Below are positions 43,079 through 51,558 of a stretch of DNA of 56,474 bases, in pieces. The position numbers were made by a program, and so were the translations under genes. Position 1 is the stretch's first letter; every line of letters begins with the position of its first letter. The notes under the pieces are model-generated. The model had not been told where the DNA came from and did not search any database. It worked only from the letters and a program-made list of their open reading frames with translations. Origin of the DNA: Alphaproteobacteria bacterium. Its GTDB lineage: Bacteria > Pseudomonadota > Alphaproteobacteria > RF32 > CAG-239. The stretch lies in contig JAFUSH010000029.1 in assembly GCA_017471705.1 (NCBI GenBank), positions 1 to 56,474 on the forward strand. Direction: 5' to 3'.

Positions 43079-43088
43079 GATTTGGAAT

Positions 43089-43544
43089 ATGGAAATGGTT
43101 GATTTTGTTGATGAAATAAATTATGACAGATTAGTCGAAAAATCCTTGCGCAACGTAGTATATTATGCGTTAAAAATTGTCGAAGAACAAGGATTACCGG
43201 GAGAAAATCACTTTTATATAACATTTAAAACGAATTTTCGGGGAACTACCGTTTCTAAAAATCTTAAAATACAATATCCCGAAACAATGACCATTGTATT
43301 GCAAAATCAATTTGAAAATTTAGTGGTTCGCCATAACAGTTTTTCGGTTGATTTAAGCTTCGGCGGTGTTTTGCAAACCATAACCATACCATACGACGCC
43401 ATAACCTATTTTGCCGATCCGTATGCCAAGTTCGGTTTAAGTTTCGAACAAGAAATTTATGAAGACTCCGAAAATCAGGCGCCTCAATCAGTTGTCTCCG
43501 GCAATGCTGATGTTGTTTCAATTGACAGCTATCGCAAAAAATAA
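43089..43544 (+). CDS. sspB: ClpXP adaptor SspB (alphaproteobacterial type)
   Basis: The 151-residue product delivers ssrA-tagged proteins to ClpXP. It begins MEMVDFVDEINYDRLVEKSLR, continues with HFYITFKTNFRGTTVSKNLKIQYPETMTIVLQNQFENL, a strand pair around FSVDLSFGGVLQTITIPYDAITYFADP, and ends in VVSIDSYRKK. This C-terminal tail fits the ClpX-binding region of SspB-alpha proteins. The ATG at 43089 was chosen because an in-frame GTG upstream lies inside the ssrA terminator; an ATG at 43095 is also possible. The position right after ssrA links tag and adaptor. Confidence 0.9.
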   Translation: MEMVDFVDEINYDRLVEKSLRNVVYYALKIVEEQGLPGENHFYITFKTNFRGTTVSKNLKIQYPETMTIVLQNQFENLVVRHNSFSVDLSFGGVLQTITIPYDAITYFADPYAKFGLSFEQEIYEDSENQAPQSVVSGNADVVSIDSYRKK

Positions 43545-43762
43545 TGATTAAAATATCCGTCCTAATCGCCGGAAGGCACGCAACAAGTATAAGTTTGGAA
43601 GAAGACTTCTACCAAGAGCTTGTTGACATTGCTAAAGAAAAAAAATTAAGCCGCAACGAGTTAGTTACTATAATTGACCGCGAGCGTACGGTTGATAATT
43701 TGTCCTCGGCAATCCGTTCTTACATTTTGCAGTATTATAAAGATAAAATCGGCAACAACTAA
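43544..43762 (+). CDS. Ribbon-helix-helix domain protein
   Basis: The 72 residues fit a small RHH DNA-binding family common in alphaproteobacteria. A strand (RHATSISLEEDFYQELVDIAKE) is followed by KKLSRNELVTIIDRER and a helix DNLSSAIRSYILQYY. The ATG overlaps the sspB stop (TAATG), so it is translated with sspB. Such proteins usually dimerise and repress; the target is unknown. It converges on trkH with a 4-nt overlap. Confidence 0.8.
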   Translation: MIKISVLIAGRHATSISLEEDFYQELVDIAKEKKLSRNELVTIIDRERTVDNLSSAIRSYILQYYKDKIGNN

Positions 43763-45195
43763 TTTTTCCAAAAAGACTTTGATAAAACTACTATTACGGT
43801 AATGACTTCCAAACGCCCCAGCAACATTGCAAAACACAAAATAGCCTTAATTTCACTGCTGAAAAACGCATAATTACCGCTCGGTCCTATGGCTTCAACC
43901 GCCCCGACGCCTACGTTAGTGATACACGCCGTCACCGCAGCAACCGAAGTGCGAAAATCAATTCCGCAGACACTCAGTAAAATAGTCAATAATGATAAAC
44001 TTATCAAAAACGAAAATACGTATACAAATACAGACATAGTCACTTTTTCCGGCATATTAATCTGCCCTATTTTTAATGGTATCACTCGGTTCGGTTCTAT
44101 TGCCGATAAGAAATATTTGCGCAAAAATGCTTTAATAACCTGCCAGCGGAATATTTTTATTGAACCGCTGGTAGAACCTGTACAGCCGCCGGTCAGAGAC
44201 AGTAATAAGATTACGGCGGTAATCCAAATTCCCCATTGCGTATAATCGCTTGCCGTCAATCCGGTTGTAGTAACAATTGCTGTTACCGTAAAAAAGCTCT
44301 GACGTAAAGATGACAACAAAGAAAAATCCGAAACATAATACAGATATCCGCTCATCAGCAATGAAAAAATCAGCGTAATTTTCAAAAATATTCTTACCTG
44401 CCCGTTTTTATCGGGATTTCTGCGCCTTGCCAACAAAATATAAAAAGTCATAGGCACGGCTCCCGCTAACATAAACAACATTATTAACATCTCAATCGCA
44501 GCACTGTGAAAAGCGCCCACTGACTCGTTTTTAGTAGAAAATCCGCCGGTACCGATTGCAGACATTGCGTGGTTCACGGCATCAAACCACCCCATTCCGC
44601 ACATAAACAATGCACAACTCGCCACAATCGTCAACAATAAATAAACCACCAATATGCGCTTTGCAATATAACTGAATTTTGGCATAAACTTATCATTGGA
44701 ATCCGAATTTTCGTGCTGAAACATCTGCATACCGCCGATTCCCAAAAAAGGTAAGAGTGCAACCGCAAAAATAACTATTCCCAAACCGCCTATATAATTC
44801 AGAAGCGAACGCCAAAGTAAAATTGAAGGCGGCAAGGCTTCAACATCGGTCATAATCGTAGCCCCCGTTCCGGTAATTCCGGAAGTTGCTTCAAAAATTG
44901 CATCGGTAATATTTTCCGTACTGTGGTGCAAAACAAAAGGAACCGAAGCAAACATACAAACTAGCACCCAACTTACGGCAGTAACCAAATATCCCTGTTT
45001 TAAGGTTATTTTTTCTATTTTAGTATAATTGGATAAAAACAATGAAAAGCCGAAAAATATGGTTATCATTGCAGCACTGATAAAAGACGACCAATCTTCA
45101 CCGGTGACGGACATATCAAAACCGGCGGGAATCAGCATAATTAACCCCAAAATACCCAGAATATATCCGCTAATCATAAAAACAGGTTGCCACAT
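43759..45195 (-). CDS. trkH: Potassium uptake protein TrkH
   Basis: Inner-membrane K+ channel subunit of 478 residues with about ten helices. Four pore-loop repeats carry the selectivity-filter glycines: TSGITGTGATIM, SAIGTGGFSTKN, TTTGLTASDY and CITNVGVGAVEA. The family needs the regulator TrkA, which is not in this window. Its start overlaps the preceding gene's stop (TAATG). Confidence 0.93.
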   Translation of the reverse strand: MWQPVFMISGYILGILGLIMLIPAGFDMSVTGEDWSSFISAAMITIFFGFSLFLSNYTKIEKITLKQGYLVTAVSWVLVCMFASVPFVLHHSTENITDAIFEATSGITGTGATIMTDVEALPPSILLWRSLLNYIGGLGIVIFAVALLPFLGIGGMQMFQHENSDSNDKFMPKFSYIAKRILVVYLLLTIVASCALFMCGMGWFDAVNHAMSAIGTGGFSTKNESVGAFHSAAIEMLIMLFMLAGAVPMTFYILLARRRNPDKNGQVRIFLKITLIFSLLMSGYLYYVSDFSLLSSLRQSFFTVTAIVTTTGLTASDYTQWGIWITAVILLLSLTGGCTGSTSGSIKIFRWQVIKAFLRKYFLSAIEPNRVIPLKIGQINMPEKVTMSVFVYVFSFLISLSLLTILLSVCGIDFRTSVAAVTACITNVGVGAVEAIGPSGNYAFFSSEIKAILCFAMLLGRLEVITVIVVLSKSFWKN

Positions 45196-46265
45196 TACCT
45201 TGCCTGCTTCAATGCTATGTTTTTGGCTAAATTATGCTCGGTAAGCAATCTGTTTATGAAAACTCCGTTTACAAAACATAACGCCGTTGCCGATTGTGTT
45301 TTCTTTGAATAGGCCACTACTGCGCAACCGACTTTTTTACCTTGAGTAATATTCTTCAAATATTGGACGGCAGCATCTACATCGTGACGGCGCGGATGGC
45401 TGTAAATCCCATATAAAAATACAAATTCACCGTCCACATACATACTGTTCGGACCGATTACTCTGGCATCTCCTTCCAAAATTTCCGGATTTTCCATATA
45501 CGATAAATCTTCGCTTCTGAGTTTAACGTAATAATCTGCAAGATTAATTTCAATATCGTCAGCCGTTTTCTTCTTTTCTTTCACAATAGCCGTCGCCAAC
45601 TGACCGCTCTTCTGTTCTTTACTTTCATCTTCATAATTCAAGACTTTTTCAGTTGAATACGGTATTTCTTCTTCAACGGCAAATGCGCTTTCCTTAATCA
45701 CCACATTTTCTGCCGGAACAATTTTTTCTTTTTCTGCCGTGCTTTCTTTTTGAACATCAGGCACCGATACAGATTTAACCTTAACCGGAATTTGTTTTTC
45801 TTCTGTTTTAACTTCGATTTTTTTCATAACCGGCACTGATATTTTAGGTTTATATCTGGCTCTTCTGAATTCGGCAACGTTCCACGAAACAAATTGCGGT
45901 CCCCTATTTTTTTCTTCATCTTTTTTATTTTTATCCGCATCAGATTTTCTGTTCGGAACAATTTCTCTGACCGTGCGTTTTACTCTATTAAGCCCGTTTT
46001 CCATATTAAACAGGGTTTTGTCTTTGGCTTCCACAAATTCGTGGTTTGGCATTTTTATCATATACCAATCCCAAATATCCCGAAACGGAATGCCGTAAAA
46101 AAGCGGAATTGCAATCAAAATTGCCAATACAACCGCGCAAACCGTCACAATCATCCAAAATTTACGTATCGGGAAAGTAATAAGCATAACCATACGATGC
46201 ACCCATCCCAAAAAACCGCTGACGCGCATCGCCATATATTCGCTTTTTTCCTTTAATTTAGACAT
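45195..46265 (-). CDS. Membrane-anchored protein with degenerate thermonuclease-like domain
   Basis: The 356-residue product has one membrane helix (about 30-52), a long Lys/Glu/Val-rich linker (about 95-235) and a C-terminal domain of about 100 residues. That domain follows the staphylococcal-nuclease pattern: ARVIGPNSMYVDGEFVFLYGIYSHP, AVQYLKNITQGKKVGCAVVAY, and ALCFVNGVFINRLLTEHNLAKN. The usual catalytic D-G-D-T and following Asp/Arg/Glu are absent (GPNS instead of DGDT), so nuclease activity is unlikely. The ATG at 46265 overlaps metG by 8 nt and has GGAGG ahead. It is coupled to trkH. Its function is unknown; a periplasmic binding module is possible. Confidence 0.65.
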   Translation of the reverse strand: MSKLKEKSEYMAMRVSGFLGWVHRMVMLITFPIRKFWMIVTVCAVVLAILIAIPLFYGIPFRDIWDWYMIKMPNHEFVEAKDKTLFNMENGLNRVKRTVREIVPNRKSDADKNKKDEEKNRGPQFVSWNVAEFRRARYKPKISVPVMKKIEVKTEEKQIPVKVKSVSVPDVQKESTAEKEKIVPAENVVIKESAFAVEEEIPYSTEKVLNYEDESKEQKSGQLATAIVKEKKKTADDIEINLADYYVKLRSEDLSYMENPEILEGDARVIGPNSMYVDGEFVFLYGIYSHPRRHDVDAAVQYLKNITQGKKVGCAVVAYSKKTQSATALCFVNGVFINRLLTEHNLAKNIALKQAR

Positions 46266-47955
46266 TCTGTCCTCCGTATTTTTGCTGCATCTCTGCCAAT
46301 TGTTCCGGAGTAATTCTTTCAAACAAAGCTTCACCTGCTTCAAACGGAGTTCCCGCTTTCAAAGCATTTATTTCTTTGGAAACCGAAAAGTCTTTAAGTA
46401 AAGGTAAATCATCGGTGCTTAAATTAAATTTTTTCATAATTTTCTCGGCGGTATCCGGCATCAAAGGAGCACTCAACGCGGCGTAAATACGCACTGTATT
46501 TAAGCATATACGCAAAATTGTCGCCGCTCTTACTTCATCTTCTTTAATAACCGTCCACGGTTCGGTTTTGGTAATATAGTTATTACCTTCCACCCAAATT
46601 GCGCGCAATTCGTTAATCGCTTTTCTGAATTCCAATTGATTTAAATATTTGAAATAATCATCTGCTCTGTCTTGCAGAGTTTTGATAAATTCCTCGTCAA
46701 CTTCGGTCATATCTCCGCCTTGCGGCACAAAAGAGCCTAATTTCGAAGCAGTCATTTTCATCACTCGCTGAGCAAAATTTCCCAGTACTCCGTTCAAATC
46801 TTTGTTGACCGTGGCAGCGAAACTTTCGAAACTGAATGAAGAATCCGAAGCTTCCGGCGCGTTTGCCATCAACCAATAACGCCAATAATCCGCCGGAAAT
46901 TCTTTAATGGCGTCATCGGCAAAAATTCCGCGGTGTTCTGATTTGGAAAATTTTCCGCCTTCGTATGTCAGATAGCTGAAACCTTTTAAATAATCAACCT
47001 TAGTCCAGTTTTCACCGGTACCGAGCAATGTTGCCGGAAAAGTTATGGAGTGGTAAGGCACATTATCTTTACCCATAAATTCCACATAATGAACGTCTTT
47101 GGCATCCAACCACCAATCTTTCCAATTACGCTCTGCGCTTTCATCAGACCACTGCTTAGTAATTCCTATGTAAGCAATCGGCGCATCAAACCACACATAA
47201 AATACTTTATTTTCATAACCTTCTTTATTAACCGGAAAACCCCATTTCAAATCGCGGGTAATGCAACGCGGCTGTAAGCCTTCTTTCACCCATTTTTTAG
47301 CAATCGAATAAGCAACATCAGGCCAAAAAGCTTCTTTGGTCTTCAGCCATTCGGTTAATTTTTCTTCAATCTTCGGCAAATTCAGAAATAGGTGTTTGGT
47401 TTCACGCACCTCCAAATTTGTGCTGCCGGAAACGGTACTGCGCGGATTTATCAAATCTGTCGGTTCCAAAATTTTGGTACAATTTTCACACTGATCGCCG
47501 CGCGCTTTTTCATAGCCGCAATGCGGACAAGTACCGGTAATATATCTATCGGCCAGAAACATTTTATCATCAACCGAATAAACCTGCTTCATTGTTTTTT
47601 CGGCAATAAATCCGTTTTTATCCAAATGCTCAAAAATGTGATAAACTATTTCTTTATTTTGTTCGCTGGAAGAGCGACCGAAATAGTCAAAGGACAAATT
47701 AAAATCTTTATATGTTTTTCTATGGCTCTCGTGATATTTATTACAATAATCTTCTACCGGCAAACCTTCTTTTAAGGCGCCTACTTCGGAAGCCGTACCG
47801 TGTTCATCGGTTCCGCAAATATACAAAACTTCGTTTCCCATCATCCTCATATAACGGGCGTATACATCTGACGGCAACAGACAGCCGACCATATGTCCCA
47901 AATGCGGAACACCGTTAATATATGGCAATGCGGAAGTAATCAATATTTTAGACAT
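46258..47955 (-). CDS. metG: Methionyl-tRNA synthetase
   Basis: Charges tRNA-Met. The 565 residues contain the HIGH-type motif VPHLGHMVG, a four-cysteine zinc knuckle (CPHCGYEKARGDQCENC), the KMSKS-type loop GGKFSKSEHR, and the anticodon-binding helical C-domain starting around WRYWLMANAPE. The C-terminal tRNA-binding dimer domain is absent, as in the shorter MetRS class. AAGGAG precedes the ATG. It overlaps the following membrane protein gene by 8 nt. The upstream gap 47956-48071 holds TTGC-rich putative promoter DNA. Confidence 0.95.
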   Translation of the reverse strand: MSKILITSALPYINGVPHLGHMVGCLLPSDVYARYMRMMGNEVLYICGTDEHGTASEVGALKEGLPVEDYCNKYHESHRKTYKDFNLSFDYFGRSSSEQNKEIVYHIFEHLDKNGFIAEKTMKQVYSVDDKMFLADRYITGTCPHCGYEKARGDQCENCTKILEPTDLINPRSTVSGSTNLEVRETKHLFLNLPKIEEKLTEWLKTKEAFWPDVAYSIAKKWVKEGLQPRCITRDLKWGFPVNKEGYENKVFYVWFDAPIAYIGITKQWSDESAERNWKDWWLDAKDVHYVEFMGKDNVPYHSITFPATLLGTGENWTKVDYLKGFSYLTYEGGKFSKSEHRGIFADDAIKEFPADYWRYWLMANAPEASDSSFSFESFAATVNKDLNGVLGNFAQRVMKMTASKLGSFVPQGGDMTEVDEEFIKTLQDRADDYFKYLNQLEFRKAINELRAIWVEGNNYITKTEPWTVIKEDEVRAATILRICLNTVRIYAALSAPLMPDTAEKIMKKFNLSTDDLPLLKDFSVSKEINALKAGTPFEAGEALFERITPEQLAEMQQKYGGQNV

Positions 47956-48071
47956 TTGCAGAAACTCCTTTTTTATTCATAGATAGCACACGCGTAAGTT
48001 TACTTGCATTTAAACAAAATCGCAAGCAAAAAGCATTGAATTATACTTCTTTTACACAGTTTTATACATTT

Positions 48072-48962
48072 TTATATATTCGTATTCCGGCTTAAATATT
48101 GCGCAAAATTAATAACGGCATTGCTCACATCGTCAGACATTTGATAAAAATGCTCATTTTTCTTTAAGGAATTTTCATCGGCATACAAAGAACGGTTTAT
48201 TTCCAATTGCAAAGTATACATTTTGCGCCGCGGCTGACAATAATTAAAAGTAATGAACGCTCCGGAATAAGGGCAATTAAATTCTACCTTATAATTTTTA
48301 TCCCAAAATTGTCCGGCAAAAAAATCACTCATTTCCTGCGGACAGCTCTGACTGAACAGATTGCCTAAACATATATCTATACCGGAACGGTCATCAATGA
48401 TTGAACAAATCTTAGAAGGCATTGAGTGACAATCAAGAACCAGACAAAACCCGAATTTTTTTATGCACTTTTGAATTATTTGCTGCAGGCGATTATGGTA
48501 AACATCGTACAAATTCTTAAGTCTTAATTCAACTTCCTTATAGTCCAACAACCCTTTATACAACGGCTCACGCAGATAATTTATACGATGAACCACCCCC
48601 AATCCGACACGGCAATGTTTATCATATAGAATATCTTTATCTTTCGGATAATTATAAAACATCGTCGGATCAAGTTCCAACCTGTCACGGTTCAAATCAA
48701 TCACGGAACGGGAAATCAGCATTTTAATGGACGGAATCCCTGCATCTATTGCCGGTTGCATCAACTCATCAACAAAAATATCTTCATTATGACGCATAAC
48801 TTCAATACTGCTGTTTACCTGCTCCAGAAATTCCAGCGGAAAATATGCCCCGCTGTGAGGCATAGACAGCACAAGCGGAAACTTAACGTTATCGGCATTA
48901 TAATCGGTAAACACCGGCATTTTTTTATAATCTATTTTAAAATCAAGTTTTTTATTTTCCAT
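48072..48962 (-). CDS. N-formylglutamate amidohydrolase-like protein
   Basis: The 296 residues match the N-formylglutamate amidohydrolase fold: an N-terminal PLVLSMPHSGAYFP, SIKMLISRSVIDLNRDRLELDPTMFYNYP, VLDCHSMPSKIC with putative metal ligands, and the late QLEINRSLYADE. Family members release formate from N-formylglutamate at the end of histidine degradation, or act on related amides. No other hut genes are near, so the physiological role is open. It follows the flavin reductase gene by 3 nt. Confidence 0.85.
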   Translation of the reverse strand: MENKKLDFKIDYKKMPVFTDYNADNVKFPLVLSMPHSGAYFPLEFLEQVNSSIEVMRHNEDIFVDELMQPAIDAGIPSIKMLISRSVIDLNRDRLELDPTMFYNYPKDKDILYDKHCRVGLGVVHRINYLREPLYKGLLDYKEVELRLKNLYDVYHNRLQQIIQKCIKKFGFCLVLDCHSMPSKICSIIDDRSGIDICLGNLFSQSCPQEMSDFFAGQFWDKNYKVEFNCPYSGAFITFNYCQPRRKMYTLQLEINRSLYADENSLKKNEHFYQMSDDVSNAVINFAQYLSRNTNI

Positions 48963-48965
48963 ACA

Positions 48966-49571
48966 TCACCTTTTTATAACTTTCATACGGGAGGCTCTTT
49001 TCCGTTTGGTTGACTTTTTCTCGACCGACCATCCGAATTTGCCTATCTTACGTCCCAAAGTATAATAAAAACCGTGCGCATAAGCAAGCAAACCGGCTCT
49101 ATCCAAACGCAATGCCCCGTTTTTATCCAGATATTTTTCATCAATATCAACCGCCACCACCTCGGCCAAAAACATATCGTGTGTACCGAAAGGCGTTATT
49201 TCTTTAACTTTACACTCCAAAGAAACCGGCGATTGTTCAATCTGAGGCGCGCTGACAACCGAACTTGGGGAGGCAACCAATCCGGTTTGCTTAAATTTAT
49301 CTGTATTACGCCCGCTCTTAACACCGCAGAAATCAACCGCTTTAGCCATATCAACCGTCGGCACGTTTATAACAAATTCACCGCTTTTCCTTATCAATTC
49401 ATTACTGAAACGCGACGGTCGAATTGAAACATACGCAAGCGTAGGTTCAGTGCATATAATTCCCGACCACGCGGCCGTCATAACATTGGGATTTTGCAAA
49501 GTCCCGCAAGAAATCAACGCCGGAGGCAACGGCGCCAACATTGTTCCTGCTTTCCACGATACTTTTGTCAT
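48966..49571 (-). CDS. Flavin reductase family protein (FMN-binding)
   Basis: The 201 residues form a split-barrel flavin reductase-like domain: VMTAAWSGIICTEPTLAYVSIRPSRFSNELI is the FMN-binding part, then FVINVPTVDMAKAVDFCGVKSGRNTDKF. The C-terminus has a basic tail (KKSTKRKRASRMKVIKR). It probably supplies reduced flavin or acts on a redox substrate, as is usual in strict anaerobes. The upstream gap 49572-49753 is AT-rich and contains TTGTAA/TAATCT (16 bp apart) as a weak promoter for the divergent xseB. Confidence 0.82.
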   Translation of the reverse strand: MTKVSWKAGTMLAPLPPALISCGTLQNPNVMTAAWSGIICTEPTLAYVSIRPSRFSNELIRKSGEFVINVPTVDMAKAVDFCGVKSGRNTDKFKQTGLVASPSSVVSAPQIEQSPVSLECKVKEITPFGTHDMFLAEVVAVDIDEKYLDKNGALRLDRAGLLAYAHGFYYTLGRKIGKFGWSVEKKSTKRKRASRMKVIKR

Positions 49572-49753
49572 ATAAAATGCCCTTTATATCAAAAAACACC
49601 GATAGTTTATACCATCTTTTTGTTTCCGTCAAGTCCCGACAATTTCAACAACGTCGGAACAATATAAAAAATCAAACAAATAATTTGATAAGTTGCAAAA
49701 TATCATTGTAAAAAATCTTTTGAACTGTAATCTGTAAAAAACGGAGAAAACAA

Positions 49754-50002
49754 ATGAAAGAAATAAATTTAGAAAAATTGTCTTTTGAAGATGCTTTGAT
49801 TCAACTCGAAAATATCGTCCGCGAATTGGAAGCCGGCAAGATTAAACTTGACAACGCCGTTGAAGCTTATGAAAAAGCTACTGCATTAAAAAAATTTTGT
49901 GAAGAAAAGTTAAAAGCGGCTCAGCTTAAAATAGAAAAAATAAACGTTGAACCTGACGGTAACATCACCGTCTCCGATTTTGATAAAGTTGAGGAAGATT
50001 AA
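49754..50002 (+). CDS. xseB: Exodeoxyribonuclease VII small subunit
   Basis: The 82 residues carry the XseB signature: LSFEDALIQLENIVRELEAGKIKLDNAVEAYEKATALKKFCEEKLKAAQLKIE. It forms a helical hairpin that coats the XseA nuclease, which is encoded elsewhere. GGAG precedes the ATG. The stop overlaps the ispA start (TAATG), a classic xseB-ispA pair. Confidence 0.95.
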   Translation: MKEINLEKLSFEDALIQLENIVRELEAGKIKLDNAVEAYEKATALKKFCEEKLKAAQLKIEKINVEPDGNITVSDFDKVEED

Positions 50003-50898
50003 TGTCTGATATCGTAGAGAAATTAGTTACGTTTTCCCAACGCTTCAACGCTGACTTGGAAAATTGTTTCCCTTTTGTAAACGGAGCGGAAAATCGGGTA
50101 ATTGAAGCGATGAGATATTCCGTTATGAACGGAGGAAAACGTCTGCGTCCGTACCTGCTTTGCAAATGTGCCGAGTTGTTTAACGTAGATTATGAAACCG
50201 CTTTTCCGGCAGCCGCATCTTTGGAAATGCTCCATTCTTATTCGCTCATTCACGATGATTTGCCGGCAATGGATAATGATGATTTGCGCCGCGGAAAACC
50301 TACTTGTCACAAACAATTTGATGAAGCCACCGCCATTTTGGCCGGTGACGGTTTATTAACTTATGCTTTTGAATATCTTTCAAACGCTCTTGTCATAAAA
50401 CCGGAAATACGTTTAACCTTGGTCCAGCTTTTATCTTCCGCCGCCGGTGCCTTTAAGGGTATGGTAAGCGGACAAACGCTTGATATTTACGCAACTTCTA
50501 CCGGCAATATTCAAGAAGATGAAGATATTATTTCACGCTTGGAAGAGATGAAAACCGGTCGGTTGCTGCGTTATGCCTGCGAAGCCGGTGCCGTTTTAGG
50601 GAAAGCCGATGTTGAAAAACGCAATGTTTTGATTTCTTATTCGCGCAAAATCGGACAAGCATTCCAAATAGCCGATGATATCTTGGATAGAGAAGGCGAT
50701 CAAAATCTGGTCGGGAAAACATTGCATAAAGACGATGAACAAAGTAAATTCACTTTTGTTTCATACTATGGTATCGAACCGGCAAGGCAACGAGCGGAAC
50801 AATTGATTACACAAGCAATTGATGAAATATCAATATTCAATGATAAGGCCGAAGATTTAAAAAATTTGGCTCACTATATTATTGACCGAAAGTACTGA
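50002..50898 (+). CDS. ispA: Farnesyl diphosphate synthase
   Basis: Condenses IPP with DMAPP and GPP for isoprenoid chains. The 298 residues show both Asp-rich motifs: SLIHDDLPAMDNDDLRRGKPT (first) and IADDILDREGD (second). GGKRLRPYLL is the IPP-binding element. The spacing around the first motif is typical of short-chain FPP synthases. The common neighbour dxs does not follow; a different gene lies 84 nt downstream. Confidence 0.93.
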   Translation: MSDIVEKLVTFSQRFNADLENCFPFVNGAENRVIEAMRYSVMNGGKRLRPYLLCKCAELFNVDYETAFPAAASLEMLHSYSLIHDDLPAMDNDDLRRGKPTCHKQFDEATAILAGDGLLTYAFEYLSNALVIKPEIRLTLVQLLSSAAGAFKGMVSGQTLDIYATSTGNIQEDEDIISRLEEMKTGRLLRYACEAGAVLGKADVEKRNVLISYSRKIGQAFQIADDILDREGDQNLVGKTLHKDDEQSKFTFVSYYGIEPARQRAEQLITQAIDEISIFNDKAEDLKNLAHYIIDRKY

Positions 50899-50982
50899 AA
50901 ATAAATTGTCTCAATAAAAGATGTTGAATTTTGCATAAAATTTTGTATTGTGTCTTCAATTGGATTTAATAAGGAGATAAAA

Positions 50983-51558
50983 ATGTCTGTGTTTGTTATA
51001 GGATTGATTTTAGGATTAATCGTTGTTCTTCCGGCTTATGCAAATCCTGCTTGCGCCGTATGCACCGTCGGAGTTGCCGTTGGTTTGGAAGTCGCCCGCA
51101 ACTTGGGAGTTGATGACGGAGTAATTGCCGTCTGGGCAGGAGCTTTATTGGCTCTAATCGGTTATTGGACTATTTTGTGGTTTGATAAAAAAGGTTGGAA
51201 TTTCAAATTCCGCAATCCGCTTTTGATGATTTTATCTCTGTCAATGATTGCCGGAGTTTATATTAAGGATTTGACATACACCCCGAAACCTTTGCTTATT
51301 TTCTATATGGATCCGTTTTTATTCTGTGCAATTTGCGGAGCCTTAATTCTCATTTATTCTTCGGTATTTTATCAATGGATGAAAGCCAAAAACGGCGGAC
51401 ACGCTCATTTTCCGTTTGAAAAAGTTGTTTTACCGATTCTGGCTTTAACTATTGCCGGATATGCCGCAAATTATCTGCAGATTTGCCAACCGGACGAAAG
51501 CCGGCCGACAATATCAATTCCGGCTGACGGTTCCGATATTTACGACTTCAACAACTGA
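50983..51558 (+). CDS. Conserved membrane protein with CAVC motif, unknown function
   Basis: A 191-residue product with an N-terminal signal/anchor helix and four more hydrophobic segments. Right after the first helix follows NPACAVCTVGVAVGLEVARNLGVDDGVIAVWAGALL, a conserved Cys-x-x-Cys-type start seen in small membrane proteins of several phyla (from memory). The ATG at 50983 has GGAG 8 nt ahead; a TTG at 50950 is less likely. A late Cys (LQICQPDES) and a Ser/Asp-rich tail close the protein. The CxxC could be redox-active or bind metal; this is inference. It is convergent with lptG without a gap. Confidence 0.7.
   Translation: MSVFVIGLILGLIVVLPAYANPACAVCTVGVAVGLEVARNLGVDDGVIAVWAGALLALIGYWTILWFDKKGWNFKFRNPLLMILSLSMIAGVYIKDLTYTPKPLLIFYMDPFLFCAICGALILIYSSVFYQWMKAKNGGHAHFPFEKVVLPILALTIAGYAANYLQICQPDESRPTISIPADGSDIYDFNN

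Noticed and set aside
43038-43088. Upstream GTG extension of sspB
   Set aside because: It would begin before and run through the ssrA terminator hairpin, and the added residues do not fit SspB.
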